Shown piece after piece: positions 45,609-57,663 of a stretch of DNA of 64,000 nucleotides. The notes under the pieces are model-generated. The model was not told the DNA's origin, did no database searches, and was given only the letters and a program-made list of their open reading frames with translations. A program made the position numbers and the translations under genes. Numbering within the stretch: position 1 is the stretch's first letter; every line of letters begins with the position of its first letter. Source of the stretch: Spinacia oleracea (Eukaryota; Streptophyta; Magnoliopsida; Caryophyllales; Amaranthaceae); contig NC_079492.1 of assembly GCF_020520425.1 (NCBI RefSeq), forward strand, positions 53,009,042 to 53,073,041, written 5' to 3'.

Positions 45609-47924
45609 TTAGCCTAGGATTTCATTTCATTTTATTAGGATTTTATTATTAATTTTACTTAGTTTTATCATTTTTAGTTCGTTTATCGCGTTTTTGCATT
45701 AATCGTAACATTATCTCGTTTTGCGTATATTTTAGTCGTTTTTGCTCTAAACGTGCCTTTTATGCTCATTTTGGCAAGCGTAGGGTCCTTTGGAGTATTA
45801 ACGTGCTAATGAATAATGTGAATTTAAGCTTAGACGATGATTGAAATTATTTACGATTTGCTAAAATGTGATACGAATTAATAATGTGCTGTTCGAATTA
45901 ATAACGTGCTATCCGAATTGTCGATGTTCTATACGATTTTATGATGTGCTACGATTTTTGTAACTTTTCTATACGATGCTTTGTTGTGTGCAGCGACGGA
46001 ATTGAAATATGCAACGACAAGCCATGGTCGTGCTAGACGATGGGCAGCGACAAAGCAATGTGCAACGGCGACTTCACGATGTGCAGCGACGAAGCATCAC
46101 ACCAAGCCACGAGCACACAAGCAGTAGCAGCCTTGCTAGCTCACTGCGCCCACAAGCTATGGCAGCCTTAGCAGCTCGGTGCGCCCACACTCACAACGTC
46201 GCGCCCGCAGCAGCAGCGCAAGGGCTGTGCGCCCACACCAAAAGCCACCGCGCCGCAGCCTCACCAAACTTGTACTCGAAAAGTTCCTGCCTTGGAGACA
46301 GAATATGGAGTTCCCGTGTGCCGCGCCCGCACCTCCGGCCGCCACGCCCGCACTGGATGTCGCATATAAGCAGCAGCTGCGATTTAGGTTTTGGGCAGTT
46401 TTAGTTTTTAGTTTTTTTCGATTTAGGTTTTTTAGAGCTGCGATTATAGAGCAGCGATTAGGGATAGATAGCGCAGCAGTTAGGATTAGAATCGGGAATC
46501 GAATTCATTTGTTATATTAGAACTATTTTCGTTTTATTTTTCTCAGATTTTGATTTTGTTCTTCGCATTTTCGTTCCAGTTTCTGCGGTTTGGTTTCTTA
46601 TTTGATTCGAACAATAGAACAGCAGGAGCAGCAACAATAGCTCAGCATAGATTAGAGCAACTTAGAATAGAAATTCATGGCTCATATTTTCGGATTTTAG
46701 AAATTGATTTCAAATTTCAGATTATTTTCCCCTTTCCGGTTTATTTTGTTCTTCATTTTCAGTTTTTGTGTTCTTCAATTTTGGGCTTCAATTTTAACTT
46801 CTAATGGTATTATTTCACTCGTTTGTTCCTTAATTCTTTCTTTAATTATTTTTATTCTTATTGTTTAATTAGTTTATGATTTCGTTGTTTGATTTTAGAT
46901 TGAATATTTTGATTGAATTTTGGTTGGATTTTGGCTTTTAAATTTTCATGTTTAATTTAGTTGATTGAATTAGTTCGATTTTGTTAATTAGTTTCATGAT
47001 TAGAATTCATTTTAGTTCAATCGTAGTTTTAATCATGATATTTGAATAGTCATAATTTAGAGAATAGGGGTGAAGCTTGGGATTAATTAGTGATTTTTGA
47101 AGGGAATTCACGATGATGTTGTGATTAAACTTTGATTTGGTAATTAGGATATCCATGTCTAGTTAGAATAGTATTTGCAAATGCTAATTCTAATTGGTTG
47201 ATTGGAATGTTTTATGCTATTTTTTTTAAGAGATTGAGGATTAGTATAGGCATATGGGATGAACTAAGTCTTAATTGCGAGTTTTCCTAATCTTGAGGTC
47301 ATGCGAGAGCTCTCCATCGGGATTAGGCAACCAATGTGTTCTATCCGAGAGGTGGCGAATGCTATATTCGTGGTTTTCCCCCTAATTGTCATTTCCTTGC
47401 AATGTTGATTGAATGAACTTTGTCCTTTCCTAATGAACCCATGCCAATCCCCAATTCCCTAGATTATTCATTTACATTTTGATTTCAATAGATACATAGA
47501 TACATACTTACATTTCCGTTTGAACTAGCTTGTGAATACAATTAGTTTGAAAAGTCAAATATATCCATTCTCTTGGGACGATCCTAAACTTGCCATTATG
47601 TGAAGGAAATAATGCCCTTGGTCCAAGTATGCATTCAATGTTAAGTCTAATAAATGCGGTTCAGTATTAATTAACAAGTTAATAATTCAGTGAGATCAAG
47701 TGAGCTGAATGCCTAGCTAGAGGCCGCTTCAGTTCAAGTGGAATTAATGATATTAATCCACAGCTTACTCTTGACCGAACCCGTAGGGTCACATAAATAT
47801 TACGTAAACGGATCAAGTATTTAATGGCATTAAATACTCCATCTATGGATATTCGGAATCGACGGATCTTGGTTTCAGTGGGAGCTGAGATCGTCACAGG
47901 CAAGAAATGAATACTCCGGAAACG

Positions 47925-48210
47925 ATGATATTGCCGGAAACGGAAATATGGATCGTATCGGAAATATAAATATTATCCAAGTCGTAGATGTTGCCGGAAA
48001 CGGAAACATGGTACGTATCGGAAAATATTATTGGAAATGGAAATATTGCCGGAATCGGAAATATTGCCGGAAACGGAAATATTGTCAGAATCGGAAATAT
48101 TATCGGAATCGGAAAATAGTTCCGGAAACGGAAATATTAAATATTTGTTCGAAACGGAAATTAATTCCGGAATCGGAAATATTAAATATTGTTCGTATCG
48201 GAAATGAATT
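47925..48210. repeat. CGGAAATATTGC minisatellite within the LTR
   Basis: Imperfect units of roughly 18-20 bp of the type CGGAAACGGAAATATTGC recur more than ten times. The same array is present in the solo LTR (about 39345-39665) and the Copia-C LTR (about 61270-61590). Confidence 0.85.
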
Positions 48211-48640
48211 CCGGAATCGAGAATTTAATCGGAAGCGTATCGTACGAATTAGCATCGGACGAGGCCTGCCAGACGAAGGCCCAACACGAAGCCGGGCCAT
48301 CGCCCAGCAAGCCAAGTGCAACAACCACACGCCAAGCATACGACCAGGCCCAGCGCAAAAGCCAGGCCCAGCCGAAGCTTGGGCGCGCGCGCGGACAAGG
48401 CTGCGACAGTGGGCATTGCGCTGTGCGCTCGGCGTGGGCCGCAACGCCTGCGTGCGGGCGTGCGGTGCTTGTGCGCCACTCGTGTGTGTTTGTGTGCTAC
48501 TCGAATCCTAAAGCTACCGGGATTTGTCATATGATTAAATCTAATCCGAAAAGATTTAGTTTATTTAATTAGAGTCCTAGGAGGATTATAATTAAATAAA
48601 TTAGTATTCTAATAGGATTATAATTCCTTTCCATAAACTC

Positions 48641-48650
48641 TATAAATAAG
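48641..48650 (+). promoter_or_regulatory. TATA box of the Copia-B 5' LTR
   Basis: CTATAAATAAGTGCC is located about 360 bp before the LTR end, where a U3/R promoter is expected. It is conserved in the 3' LTR at about 57101. Confidence 0.55.
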
Positions 48651-49003
48651 TGCCTAGGGTCACATATTTACATCGAGCATTCAAGTATTCAAAGTGAGTT
48701 TTTGAGAGAAAAATTCAGTCACACATTTGCCTATAAAGTGCCGAAAATAATAGTACCTTAAGGGCGATCCTAGTTGGTCAATCTTAAGGCGGATCCGGAC
48801 GTGCTGTGGACTATCTACGGAGGGACGACACTTGGAGTCCTAAAGACTTGTTCTTGTTCGGTTCGGGCGCAGCTAGGGAAGGCACGCAACAAAGAGTATG
48901 CATCTAAACTATGCTAAATGATTATGTGTAAATAATATGTTTTCCTGGCTTTATGGTTTTTCCGCATGATTTATGAATTGTCATATGTATCATAACCTAA
49001 CAG

Positions 49004-49017
49004 TGGTATCACGAGCC
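49004..49017 (+). other. Copia-B primer-binding site
   Basis: TGGTATCACGAGCC, one base after the LTR, matches the initiator-Met complement TGGTATCAGAGC apart from one extra C. Confidence 0.75.
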
Positions 49018-49739
49018 TCTTATTATTTTCATAATCTAATTTGCATGAACATGGTTAAATATTACAAATTTGCAAGAATTAAAAAGGGTGATTAATTTTC
49101 GTAATTGTTAATTAATTGCAAATTGCGTTTATTTAATTATACGTACGCAGTTTTTCGGCAGTTTCTTCGTTAGTCATCCAAATCGAGTGATTTTTGTGTC
49201 AATTCCGCATGTAAAAGGCATTCTAAAATTTTGACAAAAAAATTATTTTTCTGCCGAACCCAGAATTCTCAAATTCGAAGCCTAACTATGACTTTTCGGA
49301 GGTTTTAGTTTTTTGAATGCAAAATTTCGTAAATTTAAGATGTTAAATTAAATATTTGCGATTCTTGTTGATAAATCTTGAATTTTTGATTGACCTACTG
49401 TATATGTTTAACAAGTTTGAATGCCTAGCCTTGTTAATTATGCAATCTAATTTGTAATTATGATTAATTTGTTGAAAATTAGAATAATTTAGAATTAATT
49501 TGATTTTCATAATTAATTATAATTTAATTAGATACCTACGATTAAAAACCACCATAAAAATTGTAAATTTATGATAAATTTTAAATTTTTATGACCTAGG
49601 CTTGAATCCATGTTAATCGGAAATCAATTGAATAATAAATTTTCGATTTTTTCACCCTAAAATTATGAAATTAATATTATTTATTAATTTGTCATTAATT
49701 TTAAATATAAATTTTTAAATTTTATGCGATTCGCTCATA

Positions 49740-50455
49740 TAACTTGCACGCACAAAGCAATGGACGCTACGTGTTACCCTTAAGGGGTGTTGTATAGTGC
49801 GGGCATGTGACGAAGAGCAAGGGAGCTCGTCGCCCATGCGGCACGAATGCAATGAGCAAGGCCATGGTGCACGAGCACAAGGCAGCAGCCCTGCCTTGTG
49901 TCGTGGGCTGTGAGCAATGGACGAATGGGCAAGGGCGAAAGCAAGGCACAACAGTCGCGTGTGGGTAGCAAGCGAGCTGCGCCACAGCGCGCACTGCCTC
50001 GCGCAAGCGTGCGGAGCCTCGCGCGCAGCGAGCGCAAGCTCGCGTGCCACGAGTGCTACGCCCAGCGTCGATGCCTCGCGCAGCGAGCAATGGCTCGCAG
50101 GATCGAGCGCTGGCTCGCACAAAGCGAGCGCTGGCAAGCGCGCGCAGCGAGCGCTGGCCCGCATAAAGCGAGCGCTGGCGAGCGCGCGCAGCGAGCGCTG
50201 GCTCGCATGAAGCGAGCGCTGGCGAGCGAACGCAGCGAGCGATGGCTCGCGTGCATCGAGCGCTGGCGAGCGAAGGCTCGCGTGCATCGAGCGCTGGCGC
50301 GCGCGCAGCGAGCACCAGCTCGCGTGATGTCTTGCGAAGGAGAGCAGCAGCAGCGATGCGACGCAGCGCATGGGCTGCGCGCACATGGCCAACGATGGCT
50401 GTGTGCGTGTGGCCCATGGGCGTACGTTGCGTGGGGTTGTTGCGTTGCGATTAGA
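49740..50455. repeat. GC-rich repeat block in the Copia-B leader
   Basis: About 700 bp of GC-rich sequence abruptly flanked by AT-rich DNA. Its core (about 50105-50240) is a 44-bp tandem repeat made of 21- and 23-bp half units, both opening GAGCGCTGGC. Units such as GCGAGC-GCTG-GCTCGC are hairpins. Long open frames on both strands (up to 225 codons) reflect the absence of AT-rich stops and have Arg/Ala/Ser-only composition. Confidence 0.85.
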
Positions 50456-51891
50456 TCGTTTTGAAATTTTAATTTGAAATTTTCAGTTTACGTAATTTTA
50501 ATTAATTTTAAAATTAATAATTTAAATTATTTTCTTGGATTTTAATTTTGAATATTGTAATTATAATAAATTTTATTTATTCTAATTATTTTACCAAAAT
50601 TAAAATCACGAATTAATTTAAATACGACTGAAATTAAATTAAACTTTTTGGATTCAATTATAAATTTATATGAGCTTTAAATTTTAATTAAATTTGTATG
50701 TTTCCGGTTAGACTAGAAATACATTTTTATGTTTAAAATTAGTAAAGCATATGAATTTATTGGTTTAAGTGGGAGTCCTTTTAGTCATAAACTCTTGATT
50801 AGGTCTACAAATCCTTAAGGTTAAAACAACTTGATTAGAATTAATAAGGACTGAATAATTAGTAGATTATTGGTGCCCTTGATTAATTGCTGCAAATGTT
50901 TACGTGATGCATAATGTGTTTTACTAACCAGCTATGTGGGCCATTCATGATAATGAATGGGTGAATGGTATATATTGTATATGTACGGTTTTGCAGGTTA
51001 TGAAGTGACTAGTATGGCCGAAATAGGATATAAAATATGGGCTGCGTACCATTAATTTGAATGTAATTGGTCTAAAGTACCAAAGTTGTTTTTCAATTCA
51101 AATATGGTCTGCGTACCATCAAATAGTTGTAATTAGTTTTAATTATAGCTTATCCTATTTGAAGAAAATGGTGCCTCCCACGGAGATTTTCAAGACGGAC
51201 TTTGAAGTTAAAGCTTCAAGATGAAGTCGGGCCATACTAGATCACATTTATCTTATGCATATTTTAAGTTATTTATTGCTTTTAAATATGTCTTAAAATG
51301 CATGAGATCAAAAGCTTGATTATGTTGCATGATTAAGGATTTTAGTTCACTTAAAATCTAACCAACATAGTAAGAGCCTTAAAGTTCCAAACTTAAAAAT
51401 TGAGTTAAAAGGTGCCATGCCAAAATATACACTTGCTTGGATATCCTTTACATCAATCTAGTAATAGTTTTCGCTGAGCGAGGTGTTACTTATTGGTCCT
51501 AAAGGGGCAAGGTACACAAATAATTGTGAGTACATGTTAGTTTTGGTGAAACTCAACGATATAAGTAAGGAGTCCTTTTATGTCGTGGAAAAATCGATAG
51601 GTTTACCTAATAAGTTCTTAGACGTACCTATCAACCAAGAATAGTTTCTAGACTATTAGCAAAAGGCTTTTACTTACCTAAGATGTTTTAGGATTAAGTC
51701 GACAAACTGTGCTTAGTTCTTCAATGATTATAGGATCTTGGAATCATTTTATTCACACCTGCCGGAACACATAACTTGAATAAAATGCTTAATAAACATT
51801 GAATTATGCATGTATGCTAGAATTTAAGTTTATTAAGAGAAACTGTGAATGGTTATTTATTTGTTTATTCTTTTCAATTGTAGTTTTAAAT

Positions 51892-54800
51892 ATGGCAAAC
51901 AACAATTCATTCAACATTCGATCAATTCTCGAAAAGGAGAAGTTGAACGGGAAGAACTTCCTTGACTGGCAAAGGAACTTGCAAATAGTTCTTATGCCGG
52001 AAGAAAAGGAGTATGTCCTAGAAGAGGCGATGCCCGAAGCCGCAGGCGACGGGGTCACTCAGGCAGCCCTCAATCGTTGGATTGATGCCAACAAGGATGT
52101 GAAATGTCTAATGCTCGCCACCATGAGTGCGGATCTGCAGAAAACGTTCATCAACTCAGATGCTTTCACAATCATCAGTGAGTTGAAGAACATGTTCCAA
52201 GATCTGGCTCGAGTCGAAAGATTCGAGACTCATAGGCAAATTCTTGAGACCAAGCTTAAGAAAGGCGAGCCCGTAAGTCCACATGTTCTCAAAATGATTG
52301 GACTCATTGAGAATATGAGTCGGCTGGATCAGCAATTTTCTCAGGAAATGGCTATAGACACCATCCTCCATTCTCTTCATAGCGGGTATGATCAGTTCAA
52401 ACTGAACTTAAGTATGAATAGTCTGGACAAAACGCTCACTGAGCTTCACGGTATGCTGAAGACAGCTGAAAAGACGCTCAAAAGTGATAAGCAGGATGTG
52501 CTTATGGTGCGTGGGGGCAAGTTCAAGAAATCTGGAAAGAAGAGGAATGCTAAGAAAGGTGGCAACAAGGCCAACCCAACTAAGCAAACTGGTGCCAAAT
52601 CTGTAAAGAGGAAGGTCAGTCAACCCACTTCTGAATCCGAATGCTTCTACTGCAAGAAGAAGGGGCATTGGAAGAGAGATTGCTTGAAGCTAAAGGAAGA
52701 TCAGAAGAACGGAACAGTCGTTCCATCTTCAGTTATTTTCGTTATACACTGTATACTTGCTAATTCAACTTCTTGGGTATTAGATACAGGTTGTGGCTCA
52801 CACTTATGTTCTAATCCGCAGGGACTAAGAAGAAGTAGAAAGTTAAGCAAGGGTGAAGTCGACCTACGAGTGGAAAATGGAGCACGGATTGCTGCATTAG
52901 CTGTAGGAACTTATTATTTGTCGTTGCCCTCCGGGCTAGTTTTGGAACTGGAAGAATGTTTCCATGTTCCAAGTCTTACTAAAAACATCATTTCAGTTTC
53001 TTGCTTAGATGCTAAGGGATTTTCCTTTTTAATAAAAGACAATAGTTGTTCGTTTTATTTTAAAGAGATGTTTTATGGATCTGCTAGATTAGTCAATGGA
53101 CTTTATTTATTAGATCACGACAAACAAGTATATAACATAAATACCAAAAAGGCCAAAAAGGATGATTCAGATCTCACCTATCTGTGGCATTGTCGATTAG
53201 GCCATATAAACTTGAAACGCTTAGAAAGACTTCAAAAGGAAGGAATTCTAGAACCATTTGACTTAGAGGATTATGGTAAATGCGAATCATGTTTACTTGG
53301 CAAAATGACAAAGCAACCTTTCTCTAAAGTTGGAGAAAGAGCAAATGAACTATTGGGTTTAATCCATACAGATGTATGTGGACCAATGAGTACAAATGCT
53401 AGAGGTGGTTTCAGCTACTTTATCACTTTCACTGATGACTTCAGTAGATATGGTTATGTCTACCTAATGAAGCATAAGTCTGAATCCTTTGACAAATTCA
53501 AGGAATTTCAGAGTGAAGTAGAGAATCAATTAGGCAAGAAGATTAAGGCACTGCGATCTGATAGAGGCGGTGAATATCTGAGCTATGAATTTGATGACCA
53601 TCTGAAAGAATGTGGAATTCTATCAGAATTGACTCCTCCTGGAACACCACAATGGAACGGTGTGTCAGAACGGAGGAACAGAACCTTGCTAGACATGGTC
53701 AGGTCAATGATGGGTCAGGCCAAACTTCCATTAGAATTTTGGGGACATGCACTAAATACAGCTGCACTCACTATAAATAGAGCTCCGCCTAAAGCTGTCG
53801 AAAAGACTCCATATGAGTTATGGTTTGGAAAGCCTCCAAATGTGTCTTTTCTAAAGATTAAGGGATGTGAAGTATACGTCAAACGATTAATTTCAGACAA
53901 ACTTCATCCAAAATCTGACAAATGTATCCTTGTGGGCTATCCAAAGGAAACAAAGGGGTATTACTTCTACAATACATCTAAGAACAAGGTGTTTGTTGCT
54001 CGAGATGGTGTCTTTTTGAAGAAGGATCACATTTCCAAAATGACAAGTGGGAGAAAAGTAGACCTCGAAGAAATTCGAGTCGAACAACAAACTCTAGAGA
54101 ATGCTCAAAATGACATTCAGGATGAAACTCAGAGATCTTTAGAAGGATCTGGTGAGAATCATGGTCAAACTAGAAATGTTACCCCGCGTAGATCGCAAAG
54201 ATATAGATCTCAACCGGAAAGGTACTTAGGTATTTTGACGAACGAGAGCTATGACGTTCTATTACTTGAAAGTGATGAACCTGCGACTTACAAACAAGCT
54301 ATGACAAGCCCTAGCTCCAAGCAATGGCAAGAAGCCATGCAATCTGAATTAGACTCCATGTCTGAAAACCAAGTATGGGATTTGGTCGATTTGCCAGATG
54401 GCTAACAAGCCATTGGAAGCAAATGGGTTTTCAAACTGAAAAAGGACAAGGATGGGAAACTTGAAGTTTTCAAAGCTAGATTGGTTGCAAAAGGTTACAG
54501 GCAAGTCCACGGTGTGGATTACGATGAAACCTTTTCACCAGTTGCAATGCTAAAGTATATTCGGATAATGTTAGCAATCGCTGCATATTACGATTACGAA
54601 ATATGGCAGATGGATGTCAAAACTGCTTTCTTAAACGGCGTTTTAACAGAAACTGTGTTTATGACACAGCCTGAAGGTTTTGAGGATCCAAAGAATGCTA
54701 AAAAGGTATGCAAGCTAAAGAAGTCAATCTACGGATTGAAGCAGGCATCCAGGAGCTGGAATATACGTTTTGATGAAGCAGTCAGTGACTTTGGTTTCAT

Positions 54801-55857
54801 CAAGAACGCAGACGAATCTTGTGTATACAAGAAGGTCAGTGGGAGCAAAATTGCTTTCCTAGTATTATATGTCGATGACATATTACTTATCGGAAATGAC
54901 ATTCCTATGTTGAACTCTGTCAAGATTTGGCTTGGGAAATGTTTTTCGATGAAAGATCTAGGAGAAGCACAGTACATATTGGGCATCAAGATTTACAGAG
55001 ATAGATCTAAAAGGATGATTGGACTTAGTCAAAGCACTTATATCAATAAGGTGCTTGATAGGTTCAAGATGGCGGACTCCAAGCGAGGCTACCTACCCAT
55101 GTCTTATGGAATGACTCTAAGCAAGAATCAGTGCCCAAAAACACTTGATGAGCGTAGAAGAATGAATGGGATTCCATATGCATCATTGATTGGTTCAATA
55201 ATGTATGCTATGATATGTACGCGCCCGGATGTTGCGTACGCACTCAGTGCTACGAGCAGATACCAGTCAGACCCAGGAGAGGCGCATTGGACTGCTGCCA
55301 AGAATATTCTGAAGTACCTGAAAAGGCACAAAGATGACTTCCTGGTCTATGGTGGAGATGATGAATTAATTGTTAAAGGCTATACGGACGCAAGTTTCCA
55401 AACCGACAAAGATGATTTCAGATCACAGTCTGGGTTTGTCTTCTGCCTCAACGGAGGAGCAGTAAGCTGGAAAAGTGCTAAGCAAAGCACCATTGCGGAT
55501 TCTACAACTGAAGCGGAGTACATTGCTGCACATGAAGCAGCAAAGGAAGCTATATGGCTAAGGAAGTTCATAGGTGAACTTGGTTTAGTCCCCTCAATTG
55601 AAGGACCAATAGCCCTGTATTGTGATAATAACGGAGCTATTGCACAGGCAAAGGAGCCTAGACACCACCAGAGAGTCAAGCATGTACTTCGTAGATTTCA
55701 CCTTCTACGAGAGTTCGTTGAAAGAAAAGAAGTCGAGATAAACAAGATTGGAACTGATGACAACATATTAGATCCATTGACTAAACCTCTGCCGCAAGCG
55801 AAGCACAACTCGCACACTGCAGCTATGGGAATCAAGAATATTGGAGAATGGCTTTGA
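51892..55857 (+). pseudogene. Copia-B gag-pol polyprotein with a single in-frame stop
   Basis: Starts at ATG 51892 (MANNNSFNIRS); an upstream in-frame ATG at 51799 is less likely because the sequence between is hydrophobic and leader-like. Visible in order are the gag with FLDWQRNL, zinc knuckle CFYCKKKGHWKRDC (52642), protease LDTGCGSH (52781), pre-integrase LWHCRLGH (53182), integrase (53360-53700), reverse transcriptase with YVDD (about 54870) and RNase H (55381-55760). The only break is TAA at 54403-54405, in the linker before reverse transcriptase. The frame continues unchanged to 55857. All catalytic motifs read as intact, but full-length Pol would need readthrough. Confidence 0.92.
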
Positions 55858-56694
55858 TATCCCTGTTTAATGTTTTAAAGTTTTAGAGTTTAAATCTTTG
55901 TAAAACATTATTGGTTAATCATTCACAATAAATGAAAAGAATTCATTTTTCCATTTAATTTGTGGTTTATTAAATGATGAGTCCCTTCAATTTGACGATA
56001 TATTCAAGATAGACTGTCAGGACCAGTCCTGTGACTAAGAAATGTCTATCAAGTGAACTTGAATGTCAAAGGTTGAAAATGGTCCCTAGTCGGAGTTTTC
56101 TATAAAATTGGACGCATAGAAAACGTTAGACGACTAGAATGCAAGATGACTAGTAGTTCTGTTTCTTGAACTATGTGGACATGGCAATGTCATAATCATT
56201 TGCATAGATACTTACTTTGGGAAGACTAGTATCGGACAAGACCTATGAAACTTTACTGTAAGAGATGAAAATCTGTCATAAGTAAATTTCATTAAAATTA
56301 TTAGACACTAAATCCTCAATACCTGAGTGATTTGAGATTACTTGTTTGAGAACGGGTTACTTTGACGTTGACCAACCGTCGCACCGTAAAAGGAGGCTAT
56401 AAAGGCAACGCTCAGGTAATCACCTATCAAACGAAGTCTAATCTCAAGATCGCAAGATTGGGATTGTCCTCCCATAAATCGGGATGAGATGCTTAAAAGT
56501 TGTACAAGGCCACTCGGAGAGCTAGAAACTGTGAAATACATGGCCGTGCTCGGATGAATCATAGGCTATGATTATCTGTTTATTTGATCAGTTGAACTCT
56601 GAAACCGAGGAACACCTCTGGACATAATAAGGATGACAACTCTTACCTTATGTTCAAGAGCAAGCATCGAGCGACAAAGGAATTAGGAAATGCA
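55858..56694 (+). other. Copia-B 3' untranslated internal region with deletion junction
   Basis: Non-coding. It is homologous to Copia-C 62763-61930 (reverse complement) up to GGAATTAGGAAATGCA. There the expected continuation to the polypurine tract is missing, and LTR sequence TATCGTACGAATT follows at 56695. Confidence 0.8.
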
Positions 56695-57459
56695 TATCGT
56701 ACGAATTAGCATCGGACGAGGCCTGCCAGACGAAGGCCCAGCACGAAGCCGGGCCATCGCCCAGCAAGCCAAGCGCAACAACCACACGCCAAGCATACGA
56801 CCAGGCCCAGCGCAAAAGCCAGGCCCAGCCGAAGCTTGGGCGCGCGCGCGGACAAGGCTGCGACAGTGGGCATTGCGCTGTGCGCTCGGCGTGGGCCGCA
56901 AGGCCTGCGTGCGGGCGTGCGGTGCTTGTGCGCCACTCGTGTGTTTTTGTGTGCTACTCGAATCCTAAAGCTACCGGGATTTGTCATATGATTAAATCTA
57001 ATCCGAAAAGATTTAGTTTATTTAATTAGAGTCCTAGTAGGATTATAATTAAATAAATTAGTATTCTAATAGGATTATAATTCCTTTCCATAAAATCTAT
57101 AAATAAGTGCCTAGGGTCACATATTTACATCGAGCATTCAAGTATTCAAAGTGAGTTTTTGAGAGAAAAATTCAGTCACACATTTGCCTATAAAGTGCCG
57201 AAAATAATAGTACCTTAAGGGCGATCCTAGTTGGTCAATCTTAAGGCGGATCCGGACGTGCTGTGGACTATCTACAGAGGGACGACACTTGGAGTCCTAA
57301 AGACTTGTTCTTGTTCGGTTCGGGCGCAGCTAGGGAAGGCACGCAACAAAGAGTATGCATTTAAACTATGCTAAATGATTATGTGTAAATAATATGTTTT
57401 CCTGGCTTTATGGTTTTTCCGCATGATTTATGAATTGTGATATGTATCATAACCTAACA
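56695..57459 (+). repeat. Copia-B 3' LTR, 5'-truncated (765 bp)
   Basis: Corresponds to 48238-49002 of the 5' LTR without gaps, nine substitutions by eye. It lacks the U3 start and the minisatellite. Confidence 0.92.
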
Positions 57460-57552
57460 CTATGATCAATGTAGTTGGTTAGTTAGGTGTTCTTATAAAT
57501 CTTGTTTGATTAGGTGGTTTTCGTATAACGACGCGAAAATCGCTTGTCAAAA

Positions 57553-57570
57553 TGGGGTTGTTGCCGGGGA
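57553..57570 (+). other. Primer-binding-like site of element X
   Basis: TGGGGTTGTTGCCGGGGA resembles the Athila-type TGGCGCCGTTGCCGGGGA and follows the LTR end …TGTCA at 57549 by three bases. Confidence 0.5.
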
Positions 57571-57663
57571 ATGGCATCATTGTTTGATTTTTCATTCTAG
57601 TTCACTAGTCTAGTTCTTTTTCTTTTCTTTTCGTTTTAATATAAAATCAAAAAAATCAAAAAA

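Larger units (their letters stand above)
47601..49002 (+). repeat. Copia-B 5' LTR (1402 bp)
   Basis: The complete member of the family. It contains a run of CGGAAATATTGC-type repeats (about 47925-48210), a GC-rich block (48250-48480), an AT-rich block and a TATA element TATAAATAAG at 48641. Open frames inside it (for example 47948-48511) are products of the repeats. Confidence 0.93.
47601..57459 (+). mobile_element. Copia-B, young Ty1/copia element with truncated 3' LTR
   Basis: 5' LTR 47601-49002 (TGAAGG…CCTAACA); 3' LTR remnant 56695-57459. TSD is TTATG (47596-47600) against CTATG (57460-57464), one mismatch. Primer-binding site TGGTATCACGAGCC is at 49004. A 2.9-kb leader with a GC-rich repeat block precedes the polyprotein. 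The first 637 bp of the 3' LTR and the polypurine tract are deleted. The aligned LTR parts (765 bp each) differ at nine positions by my count, so the insertion is recent relative to its neighbours. Confidence 0.93.

Noticed and set aside
46009-46804. GC-rich open frames (131, 113 and 84 aa) in the X LTR
   Set aside because: No family resemblance, overlapping frames, and a location inside an LTR.
47948-48572. 187-aa and overlapping open frames in the Copia-B LTR
   Set aside because: They read through the CGGAAATATT minisatellite and GC-rich LTR block. The same frames recur in the other LTR copies only because the LTR is repeated.
49715-50464. Long open frames on both strands (216, 225 and 188 aa) as possible genes
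   Set aside because: They are stacked in the GC-rich repeat block, overlap in several frames, and translate to Arg/Ala/Ser/Cys-rich low-complexity sequence. Absence of stops is due to composition.
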